DNA from: Brachynemurus nebulosus
Lineage: Eukaryota > Arthropoda > Insecta > Neuroptera > Myrmeleontidae
Assembly: GCA_035578155.1 (NCBI GenBank)
Contig: JAPWDM010000013.1
Span: 9,883,527 to 9,947,526, forward strand
DNA: 64,000 bases
Direction of reading: 5' to 3'
In this document: piece after piece, positions 33,641-47,445 of the stretch
Layout: each line of letters starts with the position of its first letter
Numbering within the stretch: the stretch's first letter is position 1
The notes under the pieces: generated by a model
The model's input: the letters and a program-made list of their open reading frames with translations, nothing else
What the model was told of the DNA's origin: nothing
The model's database searches: none
Position numbers and translations under genes: made by a program

Positions 33641-34370
33641 ATAATGAATTTTTTTTAGACCTTTCGCAATTAATACAGTGAAACTAAACTACTTGTAACA
33701 AAATCATCGATCTATCGAAAATTTCACTGTAACATGTTTCTGTTGAAAACATATTATATATTATATCAAACAAAAAGTATAGAAAAAAACGAGATAAATC
33801 CACCCGGCATTGGTTGTCAGTTTCATCATCAGCTTCGCGCACCCGAAGTGAATCCACATTCGCCTCGTCCGAAGGTACGGTATAAGTTTTTATTTTTATA
33901 ATAAATCTTTTTATTGTACAAAGAATTGAAACGGAGTCAACATCGGTTTGACAGCAAGCGACGATGCGATGTGCAGGGACGTTTTTCAGCTGCCTCCGGC
34001 GACAATAACGTGGCGGCCATACTTAAATTAAATACTGCGGTTGTTCGGGTACACTGCCACCTATATAACTTCCCCAATACTATTCACAACCGTAGTATAT
34101 ATATACCTATATCTTGATAGTAGTTCAACACTGTGATCATTATTATACTGTGTATGTCCTCTGTGTATATAATAGAAAACCGGTCTTCCGATTTACTAAC
34201 ATTTTTCGGTCTGCACGAGTTGTCTAGTACGCGATTCTCGCAACGATTCTCGCGACAAAGACGAACAACTGACAGGGAAAGGTCTAGGTGTTTTTCGATT
34301 TTAATCGAAAACTTCCAGTAAATAAAAATTTTTTATCCAATCATTAAAGTGATTTTTCGCTTAAGGGAGG
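33641..34370. other. less AT-rich unique region
   Basis: 33800-34050 and 34150-34300 contain CG-bearing sequence (for example CTCGTCCGAAGG, ACGTGGCGGCC, GATTCTCGCAACGATTCTCG) unlike the background. No protein domain. A promoter, untranslated first exon or enhancer is possible but not shown. Confidence 0.3.
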
Positions 34371-34374
34371 AGTT

Positions 34375-35221
34375 CAAATAAAAAAGCAACTTTTTTATTT
34401 ATGATTATTTTGCTTGTTGAAATTTTTGTTCAAATTAGGGATGGTTTCAAATAGAAAATTTTGTTTTTGGAACATTCATTACTCTTCCCTGTGGGGGGAG
34501 GGGGCCCTTTTTCACAAGTTTTTAAGCGTTTACAAGGAACGCCATATCTCAAAAAGTAATGAATATTTTTTAAATATTTTTTTATTATTTTATTCCTAAA
34601 GGACCTGTCCATAAAGCTGAGTATGGGTTTCAGGTAATTTTGAAAATTAACTATAAAATTGTAATCCCAAAGTTCTAAAAATTATAAAACCCAATTTTTT
34701 ATAAAAAAAAAATGTTTAAAAATAGTTACAATTGTTGAAATGGAAAAAGCATACTCCACTTTATGCGCAATATGTTTATGAACAAAATAAAAAAAAATTA
34801 AGTCTCTATCTTTTCTAGAACTTGAGATACGATTTTCCTTGTCGGTAAAAGTACAAGTTTCGGGAAACGGTAAAAAACAAAAATAATAACAAAAGAAGCG
34901 GTTTACTCACTGTTTATTAAAACGTCTACAAAGGCATACAAATAAAAGAACATTATCTCAGTGCATACTATAACTCATATACACATCAAAACTAAATATT
35001 TCTGATCAAATCGCGAGGAAGGGCGAGCGTTTTTTGCAAAGGAGCAGCAACTTGGCTGTGCAGCGGCTCACAAATAAATATTTTTCTACTTGAAAGAAAA
35101 TTTTTTTTGGCCATGTTTTATATATCACCGTGTTTGTAAAGAACCACAGAACAAAATAAAAAGAAAATACGAGATTCGAAAAAAATTAGTTTATTAGCCG
35201 TTTCTGGCGTGAACTCCCCCT
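34375..35221. mobile_element. TTAA-flanked element (Kolobok/T2-like)
   Basis: TTAA at 34371-34374 and 35222-35225. Ends GGGAGGAGTTCA and TGAACTCCCCCT are inverted. The right end gives TTAAAGGGGG outward, matching the TTAAAGGRR rule reported for T2 MITEs. 847 bp, no coding frame. Confidence 0.6.
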
Positions 35222-35225
35222 TTAA

Positions 35226-36029
35226 ATAGTTTCTATGAACCATTTTTCCCAGCCTTGGTTATTATACATTGATTAAATATTTGATTCACAAGACTATACA
35301 AATTATGAGAAACATTTAATTTTCAAGAAGGAACAGTTCGAATTGTCAAAATCAAAACGGCGAACACCTTGTCAAATCCCTCAAAAATTCATTGAAAACT
35401 CTATCCGACCATCGTTTTTTAGACATATAAACACAAACACAAGTGAGTTAGCAGAGATGTTTGTATATTCACCACTTCCCAATCTACAATCCCCTATTTC
35501 CTGCTACCACCTACCCAGCACCACGGCTACAATAAAAATATATTTGGCGATTTTGGGTGGGGTGGCACGTCAAGGGGCCCGTGAGTGAGTCAAGGTGGAT
35601 AGTTGGTGGATGAAGCTCCGCCTATATTCACCGACGCCATTATTGTCGTCAGCATTGCCAGCCAACCCTTACGGTTGTCATGGTGACGTGATGAGCGCGT
35701 CGTCATATCTGTCGTAAGCGTGTTAACAATGTTATCTGAAGAGTAATATAGGGAGAAGAGACTATATGTTTGGAAACTGCTACACACTGATATAGATAGA
35801 TATAAATAAATAGATATCTTTTGGGAATGAATGTAGATATAGTCAGGAAGGACTCGGAGGAGATATTTGTACATTTGTCTACCTTGTGACAACCGTATTT
35901 TGAACCTTATGTTAGCTTGTCGATATATCTTCTTGTTTTCGTCGAAATAAAAATGTTTTTCTCCGAATAATGTAAAAATTTTTACAACTAATCGAATTTC
36001 GCCGATTAACAAAAAATCCAATTTAACTG
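35226..36029. other. unique region with moderate GC
   Basis: 35480-35750 is locally GC-rich (GGTGGGGTGGCACG, TGGTGACGTGATGAGCG) without domain-bearing frames. Candidate regulatory sequence only. Confidence 0.3.
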
Positions 36030-36508
36030 TGACAATTTAACTTATGTGTGTGTGAAGTCCCATAAGAAAATTGTAGTTTTTTTAATTTTACCATGGAAAA
36101 GAAAGTTAAGACAGATCTTTACAGCAACAAAAATGGTACAAAACATTTCATTGGTCATTTCACTGTAGGTAAACACGGTGAAAACGAAACAAAAATTCGT
36201 ATTGGTAAATTTAACTGATTTCAGAACCATAGTAACAATGTATTAAATAATAATATGAATTATACTAATTTATTTTATTCGTTAAATTGTCTTACTGTAT
36301 TACACTTGAGTTTTATATTTTTTCTGAATAAATTTGTGTTTTCTACAACTCAAATTTCTTGCCTAAAAGCAATTTAATTCGAAGAACTGTCAACTAACAA
36401 AAACGCTTAAGCTTCGCTGTCGCGTTTTTGTTAGTTGACAGTTCTTCTCGTTAAATTATTAGGCAACAAATTTTCGTTAGACAAACCCAAATTTATTCGA
36501 AAAAATAC
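36030..36508 (+). repeat. dispersed repeat, family B, copy 2, with extra hairpin
   Basis: Same landmark order as 26800-27180. Near its 3' part it carries an imperfect palindrome around 36358-36465 with arms GAAGAACTGTCAACTAACAA and the inverse, around a TTCGCTGTCGCG loop. Confidence 0.65.
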
Positions 36509-38864
36509 AAATCTTTCTTGTAATAATAAATGATAATCAAAATTATGAAATGGTTTATCTATTGTTAGGGATCTAAAATTTATACTTTTCTGATGGCTGT
36601 AGACAGTGTAGACTCTGCTGAAAGTAATGACTCAAAAAAATATTTGGAAATTGAATTTTGCTTAAGTTTAGTATGGACATATGGACATAATACCTACCTA
36701 TAGAGATTCAATACCTTTAAAATGGTTTTTGTTTCAATCTTTTAGGTTGAATGATTTATGAAATAAGTGTATTGGCAAGAGTGCAAGAAAACAAAAATGG
36801 TCGCCATGCTTAAGGAATTATTCTGGTCTAGACTGCCAAATTTTAGGTGTTTTTTCAGGCGTAATAAATAAAAAACCATTTTTACTATAGATTTTTTATC
36901 AGTTTTTTTTATTAACATTTGATAAGTATAAAAAAGGAAAAAGGTAAAATTAGGGACTTGCTGCCCTCTGGCTGACATGATTCTGACCCTCTCGGTTATG
37001 TGAAACACAAAATTTTAGTGAATCGTTAAAGAGTAAGGATGTCATTTTCGTATAACGGGAGTGATTTGAAAAAAAGATTTTTTTTGGTAAAATGGCGTCC
37101 ATGTGAAAAAAATGTTTTCCATTGTTTTTTCAGTTTTGAAAATTTTTTTAAAATAAAAAAAAAATTCAAAAAGTTTCTCGTTGAATGAACTTTGTATATA
37201 TTGAGAAGCTCTGTACAAAATTTCAAAGCAATCGGTCTACTAGAACTTGAGATATCATGTCAATCGTTTCAAAAAACATAGTTTCGAGAAAAACGAGTTT
37301 CAAGTTTGAAGTCTCGCTTTGGGCAGTCTGAGTCATTTATGGTGTGTTATACTTACATGTTTTTTAATCAGCGATCCCTGCCTCGTACAGTGTTCCTTCC
37401 TCTAAACTTTGAAATAATGAAAAAAACCACAATCGTTTTTGAATTTCTAGACCAGAATATCCCCTCAAACGGTTTAAGAAAATTTTTTTTTAAAAATTGT
37501 TCTTACTACCTTGAATACAATAGGAAAACTTTAGAGAATATTAATTTTTTTTTAAAACGGTCGAGTAACCAACTTTATTCTTTTTGAACCATTTGATACG
37601 GATTGAACCTTAGTGAAAATAACAACGTTCTCAATAGCAATGACAAAAGAGTTGCAACGTATTTTAAATGTAGTCAATATATTAGGTACTTAAATATTTT
37701 CAATATAATTTTCTTAAAATTAATTTATAACATTTAAAATACATACGCATTCCAACCCTGTTCTATTTTATGTTATGATACCACACATATACAGTTTAAA
37801 AATATTTAGTAATTAATTCATGGTACGTATGTATGTTATATAATACCATAGGTAATTACATTTTTATCTATATACTAGAAAATTCCACGGGTAATGCGCA
37901 GGCGACATTCAAACAAAGGGATACGAACCTATTTAAGTCAGCTTAAAGACAAACATTGCATTGCAGTCAGTCGTGTGGACGGTAAACACGTCACACTTCC
38001 TCATCGCCGTCTGGTTCTATAACTCTATTTTTTAATTAAAATTTAACCTCAGTGACAGGTCGAAGTTCGAGATAGCAGAGTGTTACAATTTAAAAAGAAA
38101 AACAAAAAACAAACTCATTTCCGAAAGGGGAATTGAACCTATAATTTTTCTATTGTGAGGCGTGAGTCTTGCTAGTCTTATCTTAGTAGTTGTAGGTAAG
38201 TTATGTAACAGTACTTATTTGAGGAATATGTTGAAGCTCTTCATTTTAAAAAAGAGCTATGATGTTAGGTACCACATGAATTACAGAGAAATGACACAAC
38301 ACATTCTAAGTTTATTAATTATAATTTAATAATTCTCTTATACATTAATTAAGCGACAGAGATAGACAGAAACAAACCACACCATCTCTCTCATTTCATT
38401 TCTATATTCACAAATCCCCACATATTCATATAATACTGCGCCATGAATGACATTGTTTTTACTTAAATCCTTGAATCATTCAGTTTGTCAGGATAATATT
38501 GTCTTTACACACTGAACATCATGAAACAACAGAACATCATGAAACAAGGAAAACAACACTTCCGTTGCCAACTTCACATATGTGTTTCTTGTGGAATGGG
38601 ATTTCCATAATATACAACAATAATTAGTAGAATATAAATATGGATATTAAATATGTGTATTATTTCTCTATGGTATCCGAGTGTATCACGTGATTCGACT
38701 ACGTAAGTTGTTTTTCATTTTGTTCGATGGAACGTGGGAAAATTACCAACATATTTTGTGTATTTTCTTCGAGTTATACATTTGATGGTGTTATATTTTA
38801 TAAACGTATTAAATAGTATATTATTTACCGAGAACTGTAAGTAAGTGTTATTTTTGTGACCTTG
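36509..38864. other. unassigned region
   Basis: No TIR pair or exon recognised. A segment near 38100-38180 (GAAAGGGGAATTGAACC...) resembles a decayed tRNA-derived or LINE tail, too weak to assign. Confidence 0.35.
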
Positions 38865-39515
38865 GATGCCGTTTGAGAATCCAAGGCTGAAAATCGAGGA
38901 TTCTTTCAGCTGCGCTGTCGTATTTTTGCTAATTGACAGTTCTTCCAGTTCAATTAACAAACTCGAGTTCTTTGAGCTCAAATTTTCGTTATATACAGGG
39001 TGGAAAGTAAATAACTCTCATCGTTTGCAGGGATGATTCATAGCACCTTGTAGACACTAAAATCACAGGAATTTTTTCGGAATTAACAGTTTGAGAAAAT
39101 CGCAAATGAATTGGCTCGACGATGTTTCCAAATTTTTCTAAGTACGGTCCTGACTAAATTATGCATACACCTTTTTAGTACTAAAGGTATACCTACAAAA
39201 TAACCTTGTTGACCAATATTCAATAAAATTTTGTAAACCTGTTTACTTCTAGTTACTATTTTATTGTATGTTGCTTTTTCAAAACAGAAAATTTATCTTA
39301 AAATATAAGATGGTCAGAGCCGGATTAAAAAAATTTAAGGGCTCCTTTTTTGACCCACATTTAATATCAAATTTTTTCTGTTAAAAGAAAAAACTTCTGG
39401 TTCAAATTAATTGCTGAATATTAATTATATGGGTAAGATCTAACCATTGTTTTCGCTGCGAGACTTATATACTTTCCACCCTGCACATAAATACAAATTT
39501 ATTCGAAAAAATACC
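38865..39515 (+). repeat. dispersed repeat, family B, copy 3, split by an insertion
   Basis: The GCTGTCGTATTTTTGCTAAT...GACAGTTCTTC hairpin part and CAAATTTTCGTTA lie left of an insertion at about 38997-39483; ACAAATTTATTCGAAAAAAT continues on the right (39493-39512). Confidence 0.55.
38997..39483. mobile_element. TIR element inserted into family-B repeat
   Basis: GGTGGAAAGTA near 38999 and TACTTTCCACC near 39470-39480 are inverted ends, each preceded outward by a CAG/CTG trinucleotide. The uninterrupted family-B copies at 27150 and 36475 define the insertion point. Resembles mariner-type ends (CAGGGTG...). No coding frame. Confidence 0.65.
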
Positions 39516-41180
39516 TACCTCTTGTGCCAAATAATAGGTGGAAGATTTTAAATTTTAATTTTAGATAGCCTTTAGGAGAGTTACAATCCACCTTAGTAAT
39601 TATACCTCTGTTCTTTATAACTCCTGTAACAAGCTTCTATGGGATTATTTTTAGATTGCTTGATGAAAGCCTCCCTTTAACTGCTATTGGCCAAGAAATA
39701 GATATTTTAATAGTTATATCCCTATTGAAATCAAACTCATCTAGCTCTAATAATCTAATCATTCCAATATGTTGATATTTATCTTAAACATGCTTCTAGT
39801 CCTTATAGTATTCTCAATATGACATAATGTTGATCCGTTCGTATCTCTATATCAACCACTTCCACTTCATTTCTCCCACTTCCGCTTGTGTATGTAGTGA
39901 GTGCTGCCTTCTATCGGCACTACATGAAAACATATAGACATAACAAACATTCTAACACATAACACCATTTTCTAAGATTATTGAATTCCACAATAATGTT
40001 AGTAATTCAATATTATTATGTTCATATTAACTCGGATATAGAAATTCTTATAGATACCTTAGGTAGAGAGAACCGTAGACATATTATTACTGAGGACTAT
40101 AGAGATGTAGTCTGTCACGTATTTGATCGTGTTCGGTATGTTTGGACCATAGATTATGTAAATTTATTTTACTCCAATAACGTTAAAATTATTTTTCTAA
40201 ATGAATTCCAATAAAAAAATAATATTTGTTCATAGGCCTCGAAGGAATTCGAAATTTATTTTATATCTTTAAGAATAATTAAATATTTTTTTATCAGAAA
40301 AAATTTGCCAAGTGCGTGTTGTGTCTGTGTTAAATAAGGGTTTACCAAATAAAAAAACTTACGAGACGGAACAGCTTAAAAAGTTTCAAATAAAAATTCC
40401 TGGAATTTCATTTTCCAAATTTCTTTATAATTTTCATTTGTCGTGTGTGACATGTCTTGCTTATTCTAAGTTATAATGAAATCTGGTTCCTGGAATCCTG
40501 GAATATGAAATTCCAAGAATTTTTATTTGAAACTTTTTAGAATTTTTTCGGCGTGGGTTTTTAAAACTTTTTTGTTTGAAAATTTTAAGAGCTGTTTTGT
40601 TGTTGATTCTAAAAATTTTTAATTTTATTTCTGCATTAAAAAATCTTATTGTACGAAACACTATTCATGCAAGCATGATTGCACTTGACCAACATTTATC
40701 AAATCTGGCTAAGAACCATCTCACAATTACTAGCTTTCCAGGTTGGGTTTTAAAATTTTTAACTTTACTTTTATCCTGGAAGTCCTAAAATATTTTGGAG
40801 GCAGCGCGTAAAACCAGTTTGTAGGGTATTTCACTGAAGCACCTAACGTGGTGTGATATGAGGAACATTGTGTGCTGCCTATTATTCAGTTAACAGAATC
40901 ATATTTTTTACAAGAAATAAATTTTATTTACAATTCTTTTCAAATTTTGGAGATTTCTCTCAAAAAAGTTATATTTGAGTATATCTTACGGCTTCATTTA
41001 TACGTTTGTATACTAAGCTCGTACACTGTTTACAGTAGGTTCATTTGTCTGTGAATTTTTGCAAAATTTTAATGTAAAAATTTTATATCCATTGGTTTGA
41101 ATAGTGGAAACTATAAGAGCGTTGTAGACGAATATGACAAAATTATAAGATGCCCAAGAATTTTCTACGGAACCCTAACA
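39516..41180. other. AT-rich region, nothing recognised
   Basis: A GAAATTCCAAGAATTTTTATTT segment near 40510 is the inverse of one near 40390, a weak hairpin. No exon or complete element recognised. Confidence 0.35.
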
Positions 41181-41192
41181 AAAAACACTTTA

Positions 41193-41392
41193 AAAATCAC
41201 AAAGTGATTGAAAAAATTATCTGGATTGGCCGGGAATCGAACCCAGGATCTCCTAGTAACTAGCCAGGTGTGCTATCCATTACACCATCGATCCTTTGCT
41301 CGACAGGCGCCCGATACAGACAACATTCAATCACCTATGTGTATGTACTCTCTATAATGCGAGAAGCAGTTACAACAATATTTAAAATTGAA
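41193..41392 (-). mobile_element. tRNA-derived SINE-like insertion, copy 1
   Basis: The 12-bp direct repeat AAAAACACTTTA at 41181-41192 and 41393-41404 brackets it, as expected after target-primed insertion. The body (41191-41376) matches 48463-48648 along 186 bp. It contains a tRNA-like part at 41222-41294 with an internal B box. About 80 bp of conserved non-tRNA sequence precedes the tRNA-like part on the - strand, an unusual order for a SINE. Confidence 0.7.
41222..41294 (-). tRNA. tRNA-like sequence (anticodon position AGT), pseudogene
   Basis: The 73-nt - strand sequence folds as a cloverleaf: anticodon stem CCTGG/CTAGG (one G-T pair) with loop CTAGTTA, T-arm CTGGG-TTCGATT-CCCGG, B box GGTTCGATTCC. 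The acceptor stem GGATCGA/CCAATCC has two mismatches. By position the anticodon is AGT. A second copy at 48494-48566 shares flanking sequence, so this is a repeat-borne tRNA relic rather than a working gene. Confidence 0.6.
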
Positions 41393-41625
41393 AAAAACAC
41401 TTTACTTTGCAAAATACCACTTTTATTGTTTATAAAAACTCATATGATATGTTTCGGTCAATATGACCATTCTCGAATGGTCATATTGACCGAAACATGT
41501 CATAAGAGTTTTTATAAACAATAAAAGTGGTATTTTGCAAAGTAAAGTGTTTTTATTTACTAATATCAAATATCGAATACCATAAAGTAACGCTCAAATC
41601 TATTAAATTAAAAAAAAAAACAACA
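41391..41625. repeat. fold-back element with Penelope-type tail, copy 1
   Basis: Near-perfect palindrome 41391-41556: ACTTTACTTTGCAAAATACC on the left, the inverse GGTATTTTGCAAAGTAAAGT on the right. A tail CCATAAAGTAACGCTCAAAT then CTATTAAATT and poly-A follows (to about 41625), shared with 53706-53760. The right arm reads GGTC...GACC, GAAAC (41492-41496), ATGTC, a hammerhead-like order with a degraded CTGANGA part. Confidence 0.7.
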
Positions 41626-42092
41626 TTCATTTACCAGCGCCGTCACCATCAAAGGGGCAAATAAAAACAAAAATCTTCCACTTTGTGATTCAACTTATTT
41701 TAAACATTTTATAGCATTTTGTAGAGAGAGAGAGTAAAACAAATATTTTTAATAAAACCACAAGAATCAAATAAATAAAATTAAATAATTGTATATATTT
41801 ATAATTTTTTTTTTAATAATGTATGTGCCCCATTTATTCTGTGAAATGTATTTTGATTTAAAATATCATAAAATTTTAATATTTATTCAAAACAGATATA
41901 TATTATTTTGGATAATATATACCTACAATAATATATTAAAATGTCCATTTATATATTATCTGACAATAATGATTGTACCTTTGCAAAAATACATGCCCAG
42001 TGACCATCTCTCAAAACATTAAATTCTTCAACGCATCAACACTGATAATCATATGCAATGTTTTAATTTAAAAATAAAATTTATAAATAAAA
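41626..42092. other. AT-rich spacer
   Basis: No structure or gene recognised. Confidence 0.4.
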
Positions 42093-42096
42093 TTAA

Positions 42097-44190
<2,094 letters not shown>

Positions 44191-44194
44191 TTAA

Positions 44195-44799
44195 CAAATT
44201 TAATTGAATATTTTGTATTTGTGCAAAAAAATTTGTACGCAACTTAGAAGTCAAATTGTTTCTGTCTATTGTAAACATATACCTAATAAACGTCGTAATA
44301 AAATAAAATCTACCAATAATTTTCATAAATAAAATAATATATCAATTCATATTTAACAAGTGTATAATATAACAAATAGTTACGCATATAAATAATATTA
44401 CGGGAGATTAGGGGTTTTCATGGGGGGTTTATAACTGCATAAATATTAAAAATTATTCACCACCAATTGCCATTTGAATAGACTATAATTTATGGCAGTG
44501 GTGATCAAAATGTTTTTAGTTAAGGGATTTTTTTACACATTAAATATATTATAGAAGTCGTATTACCTATTTAGGGTGTATTCGCGTTGGGGCTTTCATC
44601 GCTTCCGTGGACATCACTTCGGATCGACGTGACATTCATGTTAGCGTTGCATAAGCGTTGCTGCCATGGATACGCGCTATAGTTGTTCGCGTAGCATACA
44701 AATTGGTTTTTGAATAAAAAAAAAATCATTTTTTTTATTTTATTTCAAATCTACATAATAAATAATATTGATAATGATCTTAATTTTTTTCGCTATTAG
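44195..44799. other. AT-rich region
   Basis: 44580-44700 is slightly more GC-rich; no exon or element recognised. Confidence 0.35.
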
Positions 44800-45763
44800 G
44801 CAGCTAAATTATTTTAGATAGACAAAAGCTTTGTTATATGAGGTCTGCTAGAATCCTAGGGCCCTAAAAGCTTCAAAAATAAACTAACTGACCGATACAT
44901 AGAGGTTATGTTATCTGAGTAGGTACTGCCAGTGTCCTGTGGATCCAAAAGCGCTAAGAATACGCAACCCGTTTTGAAAATATTTTTTCCTACTCTTAGA
45001 AATAGTGATGAGCAAAATTAGTCTTGGTCTTGCAGTCTTGTCTTGGTCTTGCATTTTTTGCAAGACCAAGACCAAGACCAAGACTGCATTTTGCAAGACC
45101 AAGACCAAGACCAAGACTATAAGTATGGCTGCAAGACCAATACCAAGACTGAAGTGAGCAAGACCAAGACTATAGCAAGAAAAAAGCAAGACTCTTGCTA
45201 AATTATTTAAATAGTTTAAAAGTATAATTAATACCGTAAAGAGAGAAAATTCTGATTTTAGAAGGAAAAAATTCGCTAATAAAAAAATGCAAGAAAGTGC
45301 AAGATTCTTTAGCAATACCAAGACCAAGACCAAGACCAAGACCAAGACTGCATTTTGCAAGACCAAGACCAAGACCAAGACTCAAACTGCTCTAGCAAGA
45401 CCAAGACCAAGATTCTTAATGCAAGAACAAGACCAAGACCAAGACTGCCAAGTCTTGGTCTTGGTCTTGCATTTGCTCATCACTACTTAGAAAGCTAAAC
45501 TGTCTTAGATAGATATAGGCTATATTATGTAAACACTGTTGCTATTCCGGGAAAAATGAACGTTAGGTTAAAATTGTCCTCCAAGGTTCTACAGACCCAA
45601 AATGTGTCCAAAATAAATAGAAACTCTTTGTATATCAAGTCCGACAAGGTTCTGGTGACTCAAAAGCGTCAAAAATTAACTACCCACCCGATTTTGAAAA
45701 TATTTTCACTTGAAAATCTTTTAATATTCGCTATGTTATGCATAGGATGCAGCGACGAGAGTA
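44800..45763 (-). mobile_element. old HINE-like element with tandem units, split by a hAT MITE
   Basis: The right end reads ATATTCGCTATGTTATGC then GAGAGTAT (45724-45763), the inverse of a HINE head. The interior carries the about 125-bp unit also found in ACAA2 intron 3 (TTATATGAGGTCTGC, CCCGTTTTGAAAATATTTT). The left end is not clear. The hAT element 45003-45485 is inserted in one unit. Confidence 0.6.
45003..45485. mobile_element. hAT-type MITE with a CAAGAC minisatellite interior
   Basis: TAGTGATGAGCAAA at 45003 and TTTGCTCATCACTA to 45485 are exact inverted ends. CTTAGAAA is duplicated directly outside (44995-45002, 45486-45493). The interior has several blocks of (CAAGAC)n and the inverse (GTCTTG)n. 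Long valine-leucine or lysine-threonine frames here are artefacts of the hexamer. Confidence 0.88.
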
Positions 45764-46124
45764 TTTTTTACACAACACCCTCAATCGTTCACAAAACAAA
45801 CCTAAAAAACAGACTATTTTGAAATGCTGATCATTTCCTTAATTTATCAATTCAATTTTTCGTTGGTTGATATATGGTGGTGGTTGTTGGTCTTTGAAAC
45901 AGATGGATAAATTGCCGTTTAGTTCGGGATAGTTAACGTGATCGAGACATACTGTTAAGAGGGATACTAGCGTACCCCGTTGTATTTGTAATAATTGTGC
46001 ATATATACGTCTAGAACGCCCCTACTTTATACATACACTACCGTTCAAAAGTTTGGAAATAGTCATATTTTTGCAGATTACAAAATTTCTTTTACCAGAC
46101 ATTTTAATAAATTAGTTTGTTATT
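45764..46124. other. spacer
   Basis: No gene or structured element recognised. Confidence 0.4.
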
Positions 46125-46258
46125 AATAGTATATTGTGCAATAAGTGCGGGAAATTGTCGACTGCTCACGAAAGTGAAGTTGAGCGCACGAACGTAGTGA
46201 GTGCGCTTATTCGCTTGAGTGGGCAATCGACAATCCCGCACGAGTTGCACATACTATT
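46125..46258. repeat. 134-bp palindromic element
   Basis: Arms AATAGTATATTGTGCAATAA at 46125 and the near-inverse ending ATACTATT at 46258, continuing through GTGCGGGA, TTGTCGA. The core is GC-rich (GAGCGCACGAACGTAGTGAG). A related pattern (TGCAACAAGTACATAA...TTATGTACAAGTTGCA) occurs at 49537-49656. Confidence 0.65.
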
Positions 46259-46484
46259 TTTTATTACGAATTTCACATACTTTTTTCTATTATTATTACT
46301 ATTTTTGACATTTTTATTACTTTTTAAAATAATATATTTTAAGTTACCCAGTTATATTTTAAGTTACCCAGTTATATTTTAAGTTACCCTTCTTAAAATA
46401 ATATATTTTTTAATATACCCAGAATTTGTGAACAAGTCATCAAGAAAAAAAGGTGGTTACTTTGATGAAGTTAAAATTTAATAT
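46259..46484. other. short spacer with 19-bp tandem repeat
   Basis: TTTTAAGTTACCCAGTTATA is repeated head to tail about two and a half times at 46335-46390; otherwise nothing. Confidence 0.5.
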
Positions 46485-46488
46485 TTAA

Positions 46489-46769
46489 CCCTTAACCGGT
46501 AATGTGAATTTTTATAATATTCACGGTAAAGTGATGTCTGAGAGACATCAACAAATTAACATACTGCGGGCTGATAACATAGATAGCCAAAACTGGAGAC
46601 CACACGTATATGCATGTATCAAACACTCCCCTTACGCCAGCAGGGTAAAATTTGCCCTAAACCATAAAAGAATACACAAACGTTCAGTTAACAAAAACAA
46701 GCAGGGAGGAAGAAAACTGAAGGAATATATTTGTATACGACTCACAGACATCACCTTACCGGTTAAAGG
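46489..46769. mobile_element. piggyBac-type MITE
   Basis: TTAA at 46485-46488 and 46770-46773. Ends CCCTTAACCGGTAATGTGA and the inverse (TCACCTTACCGGTTAAAGG) with two mismatches. 281 bp. An 89-codon frame crossing it has no known domain and begins in the terminal repeat. Confidence 0.75.
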
Positions 46770-46794
46770 TTAAGCCATAAATTTATTTTTTGTA

Positions 46795-47445
46795 GCAATC
46801 TACTTAATAAATTTCTAACATTGACTGACTGACTGAGAGACAACGCACAACCTAAACCGTTGGGTTTAGAAGAATGAAATTTTTCACAGGAGTTCCCTAT
46901 GTAACGTAGGTGACCACTAAGAAAGGATTTTTGAAAATTCGCCCCCTAAAGTGGGTTAAATAGGGAATGCAAATTTTTATGGAAATTCATCATTTTTGAA
47001 ATTAGAAACGTGGAAATTGGTATTTAGGTTTTTGAAAAACGTTGAGAGTGAGCAGTGAGTATCTAATAAAAAGATATTGTCGAAGGGAAATCCCATCGGG
47101 AATACGGGTAGTTATTGAATAAATCTTTAACACTGACTGACAGGCAACGCACAGTCTAAACTGTTGGGTTTAGAAGGGCGAAATTTAGCACAGGAGTTAT
47201 GAAAATTATAGCGTTTAGGCTTCTATTTATAAATAAAAGTCGGTTGTGTAAACATTTCTGGAAATTTATTCCCTAAGGGGTTAAAACAGGAAATGAAAGT
47301 TCGTATGGGAAGTACGTCATTTTTGAAGTCAGAATTGTGGATATTTATTTAGGCTTTTGAAAAATATTAAAAGTGAACAGAAAGTGAGTACCTAATAAAA
47401 AGATGTTGTCGATGGGAAATCCCATCGGGTATACGGCTAGTATTA
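46795..47445 (+). repeat. two-unit direct repeat of about 320 bp
   Basis: Each unit runs: ACTGACTGA, CAACGCACA, CTAAACYGTTGGGTTTAGAA, CACAGGAGTT, AATAGGGAAATG-like, TCATTTTTGAA, TAATAAAAAGAT then TTGTCGAWGGGAAATCCCAT. Units start at about 46822 and 47133. Such units are common in insect repeats; class unknown. Confidence 0.65.

Noticed and set aside
35590..36021. 143-codon - strand frame
   Set aside because: No recognisable domain, low-complexity SIYLYLSIS stretch, no splice partners.
41222..41294. Functional tRNA-Thr gene
   Set aside because: Acceptor-stem mismatches, repeat context and a second copy with different stem defects argue for a tRNA-derived repeat.
44911..45490. Val-Leu and Lys-Thr rich frames up to 155 codons
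   Set aside because: Hexamer CAAGAC translated in either direction within a hAT MITE.
46504..46773. 89-codon frame with basic residues
   Set aside because: Starts inside one terminal repeat of a piggyBac-type MITE and ends in the other.
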